DNA from: Lachnospiraceae bacterium AD3010
Lineage (GTDB): Bacteria > Bacillota > Clostridia > Lachnospirales > Lachnospiraceae
Assembly (NCBI GenBank): GCA_000622025.1
Contig: JHWU01000008.1
Coordinates: forward strand, 62,001 to 126,000
DNA length: 64,000 nt
Reading direction: 5' to 3'
Below, piece after piece: positions 57,414 to 64,000 of the stretch (its first letter is position 1; the number at the start of each line of letters is the position of its first letter). The position numbers and the translations under genes are program-made. The notes beneath the pieces are model-generated. The model made no database searches. It saw nothing but the letters and a program-made list of their open reading frames with translations, and was not told where the DNA came from.

Positions 57414-60383
57414 ATGAAGATCAAATTCAGACTACTTGTTTCATTTGTACTTGCCGCAGCAATGTCGCTGCAGCCTTTTTCCGCCGCTGCACCGCTGAGC
57501 GTAATGGCGGAGGATCCAGTTAAGGATGAAGGGCATTATGTTAATGGCGACCATTCTTTTAAGTGGAAGATAGTTGAGAATAGTGACGGTCTCCGGCTTG
57601 AGATAGAAGGAGACAATCTTAATGTCGAAGGTAGAGCGACCGCTGAATTTATTATTAATCATTTACACTCGGATGAAGAGAATGGGGCTCCGCCTTACAA
57701 GCTGATAGATAACGATAACTTAGATGGAAGCGAAAGATATTCTCAAACATTATTAAGTGATATTTCCGAAGTCCGGGTTAAAAATATTATTAGATTTGAT
57801 GACTCCCTTTTTTCCCCGAAGGATGGAGAAGAATCTAAATTAAAGAGTATCCGGTTTGATGATGATAAGCTCTTAAATTACAATCATTATTATTTTTTTC
57901 CGGAGCTTGAGTCTGTAACCGTAGACAGTGGGAATAGAGCAATAAAGTCAGAGGATGACGGCCGTACCCTCCTTCGGTCACCGGAACATAATGGTGATTT
58001 TTCCGAATTAATATTAAAGATCATCACAAAAGATGAAAAAGAATGCGAAATACCGGAAGGTGTAAAACGAATAAAAGAGAAAGCCTTTGTGGGTATGGGG
58101 CTGCTTAGCTCCATAAAGCTCCCGGAGTCACTCGAATTCATTGAAGAAGAGGCATTCCGCGACTGTTCCGGAATTAAAAAAATAAATATACCGAAAAATG
58201 TAAAATATCTTGTTGACAAGAGCCTGGTATCTCCTGATCCCGCTGATCCCACTGATCCCGATGATTTGGTTTCAATGGTAAGCGCATTCAATAATATGAT
58301 CAATTTAAGTGAAATAACGGTTGATCAGGATAATCAATATTTTACTTCAGAAGATGGGATTTTATACAGTAAGGACAAAAAAACACTCTGCTATTATCCG
58401 GCCGAGCGGCAATGCGACGGGAATAGTTTTAAAATTCCGGCCGAAGTGGAGACCATAGCATACAATGCTTTCTTAGAATACAATGAACACCTGTGTTCTG
58501 TCTTTATTCCAAAAACCGTCAAGAGTATTAAATATAAAGTGGATAATGAATTATACACTTCAAATGCTTTTTATCAGGAGCTCGATGTATTCTATGAAGG
58601 ATCAGAAAATGAGTGGGATGTTCTGTTTGATCGTAATTATCATAGAATTTCAGAATTTCCCGTAGTTCACTTTAACAGAACGGATCCTGTTATTGATAAA
58701 GAGCTGTGGAAAGGTAATGACGGATCATGTGAATGGGAAATAAGCGGAACAGAGGGAGATTATACCCTCACTGTAACCGGAAAAACTGATGAATCCGGTG
58801 AATATCCTGACTTTTCTCCTTATTATTTCCGTAGTGAAAAACTGTATTACCTTCGCGACCAGGGATCGGATAAGTATTCCGTAGTTCCCCTAAGTGAGAT
58901 CGATCACGCTATATTTAAGAATATACGTTATCTGAATGCTTCACGTTTTTTATCAGAGGATGATATAAACAACTACGAGCTTAAAACCCTGAAGCTTCCA
59001 AAAACCCTGGAAGAATTCGATATTTTTGGATCATTAAATGAGCTTCAGTCCATAGAGCTTGAAAACGGCAGCGGATACTTTGAACTTAAGGACGGCATTC
59101 TATATGGACATACAGATATTGATGATACTGAGAACGCTACAGGATATAATACTATCATCCTCTGCCCTGCATATAAGGGAACAGAGAGCTTTACTGTTCC
59201 GGATAATGTTTTAATAATAAATTGTAATGCTGTTTGCGGAAATAAGGTAATAAAGACGCTTAAATTAAATGAGGAGCTTGCTGAGATAAAAGCGGATGCC
59301 TTTCTTGGAAGCAGCATAACAGAGCTTATTATCCCTGAAAGCTATAAACCTAAGGAGAGCGGTTCCGGGAGCATCCTCAGAGAGGTAGGTTTTACGGGGA
59401 TGAAGGAGCTGCGGAGGTTTAGTGTAGCCGATGGAAATCAATATTATACTGACGATGACGGTATACTTTTTACAAAGGATAAAACGGGGCTCGCAGTCTA
59501 TCCCGCTGCCAGGGAAGGGGATAAGAACAAGGTATATGCTGTACCCGGTACTGTCCGGACCTTGGGATTCAAAGCCTTTGAGAGCGCTTTACTGAAAGGA
59601 GTGTATATTCCAAAAACCGTTAAAGAGATCATTGGTTCATATGACAGTGACCCCTCCGTAAAGCGGATTTTCGATAATTCATCCATAAAAAAGATATATT
59701 ATGAAGGCACAGAGGAGGAATGGAATGCACTATGGGACAGTGAATACAATGATCCGGGTAACTACCTTCCTGAAGTAGTATTTAACCATGTTTACGATCC
59801 GGAGAAGGACGATCCCGATCCCGGGGATGATCCCGAACCGGATCCGGAACCGGATCCCGAACCGGATCCGGATCATAATGATAAAAACGATGAAAACATA
59901 ATATCGGTTTACGATAATCTTCCTATGGATTACAGGGAAGAGAAGACCGGAGACATTAGTGTTGCCTACTGCCATATGATCCCCTTCTGGGGAAAGGTTA
60001 CACCGGATCTAAAGAACTTCGGGAAAGAGGGCATCTCTGTTTATTACAATAAAAAAAGCTATAAGGTAACAAAGATAAAGGTAAATAAAAAGAAGCATCT
60101 GATCCACATTAAAGGACTTTCAGGGGCTGACAAGGCTACCGAAAAAGCTGTGAAAAAAGCCACAAAGGGAAGTAATGGTCTTAAATTCAGCGTAAATCCT
60201 TACTATGTGAAGGATAGTGATCTGCTTGAGGTAAAGAAAAAGAAAGACGACAGCCTGAAATCCGTTAGTGTAAGGATCAACGGAAGTTATTATAAGGCAA
60301 AGAAAAACGAATGGTCTTATGACCGGAGAAGCGGTATGTTATCCTTCACGGGAAAGAATCTTGCGGGAGGTAAGAAAATCTAG
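57414..60383 (+). CDS. BspA-like leucine-rich-repeat surface protein
   Basis: A 989-aa exported protein. A signal peptide covers about 1-33, ending near PLSVMA. Two large blocks of LRR_5 repeats (about 130-420 and 505-785) carry units such as EIPEGVKRIKEKAF, SSIKLPESLEFIEEEAF and YYEGTEEEWNALW. A Pro-Asp-Glu spacer (about 800-820, coded by a 12-bp repeat) leads to a C-terminal beta domain of about 160 residues rich in Lys. There is no LPxTG motif. Such proteins mediate adhesion or glycan contacts. Its 3' end is 4 nt from the TrmH start. Confidence 0.88.
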   Translation: MKIKFRLLVSFVLAAAMSLQPFSAAAPLSVMAEDPVKDEGHYVNGDHSFKWKIVENSDGLRLEIEGDNLNVEGRATAEFIINHLHSDEENGAPPYKLIDNDNLDGSERYSQTLLSDISEVRVKNIIRFDDSLFSPKDGEESKLKSIRFDDDKLLNYNHYYFFPELESVTVDSGNRAIKSEDDGRTLLRSPEHNGDFSELILKIITKDEKECEIPEGVKRIKEKAFVGMGLLSSIKLPESLEFIEEEAFRDCSGIKKINIPKNVKYLVDKSLVSPDPADPTDPDDLVSMVSAFNNMINLSEITVDQDNQYFTSEDGILYSKDKKTLCYYPAERQCDGNSFKIPAEVETIAYNAFLEYNEHLCSVFIPKTVKSIKYKVDNELYTSNAFYQELDVFYEGSENEWDVLFDRNYHRISEFPVVHFNRTDPVIDKELWKGNDGSCEWEISGTEGDYTLTVTGKTDESGEYPDFSPYYFRSEKLYYLRDQGSDKYSVVPLSEIDHAIFKNIRYLNASRFLSEDDINNYELKTLKLPKTLEEFDIFGSLNELQSIELENGSGYFELKDGILYGHTDIDDTENATGYNTIILCPAYKGTESFTVPDNVLIINCNAVCGNKVIKTLKLNEELAEIKADAFLGSSITELIIPESYKPKESGSGSILREVGFTGMKELRRFSVADGNQYYTDDDGILFTKDKTGLAVYPAAREGDKNKVYAVPGTVRTLGFKAFESALLKGVYIPKTVKEIIGSYDSDPSVKRIFDNSSIKKIYYEGTEEEWNALWDSEYNDPGNYLPEVVFNHVYDPEKDDPDPGDDPEPDPEPDPEPDPDHNDKNDENIISVYDNLPMDYREEKTGDISVAYCHMIPFWGKVTPDLKNFGKEGISVYYNKKSYKVTKIKVNKKKHLIHIKGLSGADKATEKAVKKATKGSNGLKFSVNPYYVKDSDLLEVKKKKDDSLKSVSVRINGSYYKAKKNEWSYDRRSGMLSFTGKNLAGGKKI

Positions 60384-60387
60384 AGCC

Positions 60388-61233
60388 GTGAATTTCTCAA
60401 GAATAAATGACTTAAATGACCCTGAGCTTGACATTTTTTCAAAATACTCCGAGGTTCAGCTTTTTAGGATAAATGAGCCGGACCCCGGAGTTTTTGTGGC
60501 GGAAAGTGCCAATGTTGTGATCCGTGCTCTTGAAGCAGGTTATGAGCCGCTAAAGCTCCTTGTTGAGGATGAAAAAATAGAGACGGAGGCTTCCCCGGTT
60601 TTTAAAACCATAGGACGTCTTTACGGAGAAGAGTTTCTTGATTCGATACCTGTTTTTACCGCAAGACGGGAGATAGTAACAGCCCTAACGGGATATAAGC
60701 TTGTACGGGGTCTCTGGGCGGTATTCAAAAGAAGGACAGTGCAGGATCTAAGGTCCTTTCTGAGGGACAGATCAAGGATCACGCTTCTATATGATGTAGT
60801 TAATCCCACAAATGTAGGTGCGATCATCCGTTCCGCCGCAGCCCTTGGCATGGATGGAGCACTTTTATCCTATGCCTCCGTGGACCCTTTGACCCGGAGG
60901 TCCGCCCGTGTCAGTATGGGAACGGTTTTTCAGCTTCCATGGACGAAAATTCAGAAGAGCGGGCCGGTCGGGAGGGAACTTATAGAATTCCTTCATAATG
61001 AGGGCTTCACGACAGCCGCAATGGCTCTTACAGCAGATACCACAGGTGTTGACGATCCGGCTCTAAAAGCTGCATCAAAGCTTGCTGTGGTTCTCGGAAC
61101 CGAGGGCACTGGTCTTCCTGATGATGTGATATCCGCCTGCACTTTCCGGGTAATGATCCCCATGCATCACGGCGTAGATTCATTAAATGTGGCCGCTGCA
61201 AGCGCCGTCTGTTTCTATGCGATCACAAGATGA
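60388..61233 (+). CDS. TrmH/SpoU-family RNA methyltransferase
   Basis: A 2'-O-ribose methyltransferase of tRNA or rRNA with the trefoil-knot SPOUT fold. Motif 1 is NPTNVGAIIRSAAALGMDG, motif 2 LGTEGTGLP, and motif 3 IPMHHGVDSLNVAAA. The N-terminal 110 residues form the RNA-binding extension. I start at GTG 60388 because homologues begin at the equivalent of NFSRINDLNDP; an in-frame ATG at 60319 lies inside the LRR gene. GGGAGGT is about 16 nt upstream. The exact RNA target is not predictable. Confidence 0.9.
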   Translation: MNFSRINDLNDPELDIFSKYSEVQLFRINEPDPGVFVAESANVVIRALEAGYEPLKLLVEDEKIETEASPVFKTIGRLYGEEFLDSIPVFTARREIVTALTGYKLVRGLWAVFKRRTVQDLRSFLRDRSRITLLYDVVNPTNVGAIIRSAAALGMDGALLSYASVDPLTRRSARVSMGTVFQLPWTKIQKSGPVGRELIEFLHNEGFTTAAMALTADTTGVDDPALKAASKLAVVLGTEGTGLPDDVISACTFRVMIPMHHGVDSLNVAAASAVCFYAITR

Positions 61234-61258
61234 TGCCAAAATGCCGAGGTTTTCATAC

Positions 61259-61282
61259 GTCACTTGCGGTTCCGCAAGTGAC
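61259..61282. terminator. Hairpin between convergent genes
   Basis: GTCACTTGCG and CGCAAGTGAC form a perfect 10-bp stem around GTTC. It lies between the converging TrmH and TmcAL genes and may serve as a bidirectional stop, although no long T-run follows on either side. Confidence 0.5.
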
Positions 61283-61309
61283 TGTTCTGAATAGTTACAT
61301 GCATTTATC

Positions 61310-62524
61310 TTACAAGATGACGGGCTGTCTTATTATTTCGGGAATAAGGGACTGCTCCCTTTTAATATTGTCAGATTTTAGGATATTGTAGCTCTGGTCT
61401 ATGCGAAGATGAGTTTCAAGAAAGCCGACTTTTCTTATACCATCTCTGCTGCCGTCTTTAGTATTTTTCAGGTAATTATTTATATCAGTGGAATTTCCGA
61501 GTATATCGATTTTATGGCCCCGTTTTTTTAGTTCGGAAAACAGTCCGCGGGATGCCGTTCTGAAGCCCAAAAGCCGCAGATAATCAATATTCCGTATCAT
61601 TTCACTTAAACCGGATGACAGATAATCCATATCAAGGATAAGGTGTATTAGATGACGGGAAACCGCCGTGTAGGTAATGTTTCTTGTTTTAAGAAGAGAG
61701 CAGAACTCACTGAAGCTTAAAATTTGATCCTTATAATTAATTATCCTCTTTTGCAGATCCCGGGGTACCAGAGAAATGCGGAGAGCTTCATTCAGCCCCG
61801 GTGAAAGAAGCTTATACAGAAGTAAGGGAGTAAGGGAGTCACGGTGAACTGCAGCGCTTTTCTTCCTAAAAATCCTGTTCCTTATCCCTTCGGCGGAATA
61901 TGAGCTGTCGTATGAATCACCGGCATGATAGCCGGATCCGATACGCTCTGCAGCAACGGGGATTATGGAAGAATCGGATCTTTTAAGTGCCTTCAGATAT
62001 TCAAGAGCCAGGATATTATTGGGCTCACGCAGGATTTTTTTCAGGATCTCACTATCAGGACCTAATTCATCTGAAATGCAGGCCTTCACCGCTGCCTCTC
62101 TCGCGGCGGGAAAGGGATCTCCGCTCTTCAGCCTGTCCTTAAGTACAGATCTGTATTCGGGGCTCTCCTCTGAAAGAACTGACGAAACCCTGTCAAGGGC
62201 TGCCATATCCCCTGTCTCACTTCCGAAAACAATATGGTCAATGCAAAGCTTATTTAAGATACTTACTGCGCCGGAGGCAAAGCCCTCTGCGGAAGAGAGT
62301 GCGAACTGGGGAGGCAGCTCGAATACCGCGTCAGATCCGTTTCTTAAGGCAGCATTGATCCTGACACCCATATCAAATACCGCAGGCTCACCCCGCTGCA
62401 CAAAGTTCCCGCTCATAAGGACGATAACATAGTCTGCCCCCGTATCCTCACGGGCTTTGTCAAGTATATATTTATGTCCCTTATGAAAGGGGTTGAATTC
62501 CGCAATGACCGCTGTGATCTTCAT
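61310..62524 (-). CDS. tmcAL: tRNA(Met) cytidine acetate ligase
   Basis: About 404 aa. Uses acetate and ATP to acetylate the wobble cytidine of elongator tRNA-Met. The nucleotidyltransferase-type start MKITAVIAEFNPFHKGHKYI, then VIVLMSGNFVQRGEPA and ELPPQFALSSAEGFA are family hallmarks. ATG 62524 has no Shine-Dalgarno. A strong promoter (TTGACT, 17 nt, TATATT) ends 7 nt upstream, so the transcript is predicted leaderless. An in-frame ATG at 62558-62560 would lie inside the promoter and is rejected. Confidence 0.9.
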   Translation of the reverse strand: MKITAVIAEFNPFHKGHKYILDKAREDTGADYVIVLMSGNFVQRGEPAVFDMGVRINAALRNGSDAVFELPPQFALSSAEGFASGAVSILNKLCIDHIVFGSETGDMAALDRVSSVLSEESPEYRSVLKDRLKSGDPFPAAREAAVKACISDELGPDSEILKKILREPNNILALEYLKALKRSDSSIIPVAAERIGSGYHAGDSYDSSYSAEGIRNRIFRKKSAAVHRDSLTPLLLYKLLSPGLNEALRISLVPRDLQKRIINYKDQILSFSEFCSLLKTRNITYTAVSRHLIHLILDMDYLSSGLSEMIRNIDYLRLLGFRTASRGLFSELKKRGHKIDILGNSTDINNYLKNTKDGSRDGIRKVGFLETHLRIDQSYNILKSDNIKREQSLIPEIIRQPVIL

Positions 62525-62531
62525 TTTGTTA

Positions 62532-62560
62532 AATATAACCATAGTAACGGCAAAAGTCAA
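62532..62560 (-). promoter_or_regulatory. Promoter of tmcAL, predicted leaderless
   Basis: On the minus strand TTGACT (62555-62560), exactly 17 nt, TATATT (62532-62537), then 7 nt to the ATG. Both boxes are close to consensus. Confidence 0.8.
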
Positions 62561-62670
62561 AAGGACATTTAAGCTAATTGCAAATACCCCTTTTCATTAG
62601 CTCAATGATTTGATAAAATATCATCTGATAATAAAAAAAGGTAGTGTTTTACACTGCCCAGGAGGTATTT

Positions 62671-64000
62671 ATGAGGTTAAGGGATGAGGACACCGGAAGA
62701 AGTGGTGTTCAGGAGAAAAAAGCAGCAAACAACAAGGATTCCGTTAAGTATACCGGACTTCCTTCCATTAAGCACTATGTGCTTATACTTCTTGCTTTGA
62801 GTATGCTCATAGTGTCGGCTATTCTTGTTGAAATGGCCGTGGTTTCCTTCTCCAATGAGGAACAGAGGCTTGTAAAGAACAATATGAACGAGATGGCGAA
62901 TTCCTACGGGACAATGATTAATTCCCGTTACGAAACCTTCGGTACCATGAGCCGGGGGACAGCCTTTGATATTCTCGACGGTATAAAGATCGCCGGAGTT
63001 GATTCAAGCTATATGTATCTCGTTGATAAGGATGGGAATATGATGTACCACCCGACTCCCGAAAAGATCGGGGAGCCTGTCGAGAATGAAGTCGTAAAAG
63101 GCTTAAGAGCACAGATAGAGGCCGGTGTCATTCCGGAGCCCGGTGTGATCGAATATACCTTTAAGGGTTCGAAAAAGCTTGCTGCTTACTATATTACGGC
63201 AAAGGGCGGCAATATGATCCTGGTTGTAAGTGCGGATAAGGATGATGTTCTTGCTCCTATAAATAATTTCAGGAGAAACGCCATCATAACCTTTATTTTG
63301 TGTGTAGTGGTGCTTTCCATTATCATGTACTTCCTTGTTGGTCTTGTGCTTAAGCCGATCGGGGTTATCGTTAAACTTATTGACCGTACCGCAGCGCTTG
63401 ATTTCACCCACTATGCCGCAACGGAGGCCGTCGTAAAGAGAAGGGATGAGACAGGTCAGATAACCCGCTCCATCGGTAATATGAGAAAGGTAATAAGGGA
63501 GATCGTTTATCAGCTGGATGAGGCAAGTAACAGCCTGAACAGCAATGCAAATGACCTTAAGGACACCACAAATCAGGTTAATATCAATTCCTCCGACAAT
63601 TCCGCAACCAGCGAGACTCTGGCAGCCGGAATGCAGGAGACCTCTGCTAATGCCGAGACCATCAACAACAATATCGTTGATATCTTTGAAAATGTGCAGA
63701 ATATTTCGAAGGTGGCTTCCGATTCCGAGGCTTCCGCTGAGGAGATACAGGTTAAGGTCGACAAGCTTTCAAAGGATGTTCTGAAGGCTCAGAAGAATAC
63801 TCAGGATATCTACAGCTCTGTTAAGGCACAGTCCGAGGAGGCTATTGAAAAGTCAAAGGCCGTTCAGAAGATCAATGCTCTTACAGACACCATAAAGTCC
63901 ATTGCAGACCAGACAAACCTCCTTTCACTCAATGCTTCGATAGAGGCCGCCAGAGCAGGAGAGTCGGGTCGCGGCTTCGCGGTTGTTGCCGAGGAGATCG
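62671..64000 (+). CDS. Methyl-accepting chemotaxis protein, partial (C-terminus beyond window)
   Basis: The frame stays open from ATG 62671 to the last base, giving 443 codons. A basic N-terminal stretch of about 33 residues precedes membrane helix 1 (about 35-58). A Cache-type extracellular sensor follows ([33 protein letters not shown]), then membrane helix 2 (about 208-230), HAMP and a coiled coil. The sequence stops within the conserved tip, after [25 protein letters not shown] lies 5 nt before the ATG, and a small hairpin (GGTAGTGT/ACACTGCC) precedes it. It is a different receptor from the one at 24192; the sensor sequences do not match. Confidence 0.95.
   Translation, partial: MRLRDEDTGRSGVQEKKAANNKDSVKYTGLPSIKHYVLILLALSMLIVSAILVEMAVVSFSNEEQRLVKNNMNEMANSYGTMINSRYETFGTMSRGTAFDILDGIKIAGVDSSYMYLVDKDGNMMYHPTPEKIGEPVENEVVKGLRAQIEAGVIPEPGVIEYTFKGSKKLAAYYITAKGGNMILVVSADKDDVLAPINNFRRNAIITFILCVVVLSIIMYFLVGLVLKPIGVIVKLIDRTAALDFTHYAATEAVVKRRDETGQITRSIGNMRKVIREIVYQLDEASNSLNSNANDLKDTTNQVNINSSDNSATSETLAAGMQETSANAETINNNIVDIFENVQNISKVASDSEASAEEIQVKVDKLSKDVLKAQKNTQDIYSSVKAQSEEAIEKSKAVQKINALTDTIKSIADQTNLLSLNASIEAARAGESGRGFAVVAEEI

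Overview
The window reads as chromosomal DNA of a strictly anaerobic, probably motile Clostridia, most likely a Lachnospiraceae of the Butyrivibrio/Pseudobutyrivibrio/Roseburia type. The reasons are an FprA-type flavodiiron protein, two methyl-accepting chemotaxis proteins, several GGDEF/EAL proteins, a YolD-PolY pair under a Firmicute-type SOS box, VanW, CotH and BspA-like surface proteins, and a coaE / FtsA-like / YycJ-like gene order. The genus is not fixed by anything seen here. No prophage, intact insertion sequence or CRISPR array was found.

Layout. 1-8.2 kb: the end of a hybrid histidine kinase, a hairpin-rich spacer, tRNA-Thr(CGU), FprA, tRNA-Gly(CCC), a diguanylate cyclase, a zinc-ribbon protein with a small TPM-like remnant, cytidine deaminase, a 76-aa protein ending in a FliM-like CheY-binding peptide, a small membrane protein and a CgeB-like glycosyltransferase. 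8.4-16.8 kb: a housekeeping run parE-parC-rsmD-coaD-coiled-coil protein-pepD-HAD phosphatase with overlapping or closely spaced genes. 17-26.4 kb: VanW lipoprotein, a 1109-aa EAL protein, an orphan EutS-like microcompartment shell gene, an FRG-domain gene followed by an sce7726-type nuclease-like gene, a chemoreceptor and YfbR. 26.4-32 kb: YolD/PolY, a large imperfect palindrome, histidinol phosphatase, a membrane EAL protein and an ECF S component. 32.2-38.1 kb: a 1746-aa lipoprotein fusing three muropeptide-salvage enzymes, then MntP.

39-46 kb is an accessory zone. It holds small genes that look more AT-rich than their neighbours, several gene fragments (HepT, RhuM, a 46-aa fragment, the 5' end of a phosphatase), an AraC/cupin pair, three flavodoxin-fold oxidoreductases and a TetR gene. 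A 108-bp direct repeat, which duplicates the 5' end of the low-molecular-weight phosphatase gene, brackets 42.2-45.7 kb. 46-64 kb returns to core genes: CotH-type surface protein, zinc-finger membrane protein, polA, coaE, FtsA-like, YycJ-like, ACT, PFL(DUF711), BspA-like LRR protein, TrmH, TmcAL and a second chemoreceptor cut by the window end.

Two themes run through the non-coding DNA. First, palindromic and REP-like elements fill nearly every long spacer, including arrays built of 20-21-bp units around a central GTCATTCTGAG/CTCAGAATGAC palindrome. Second, at least five genes have a promoter -10 box only 6-11 nt before the start codon and no Shine-Dalgarno, so they are predicted to be leaderless or nearly so. 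The strongest candidates for new biology are the three-enzyme fusion, the leaderless promoters, the free FliM-like peptide, the FRG/sce7726 pair, and the bilateral repeat arrays.
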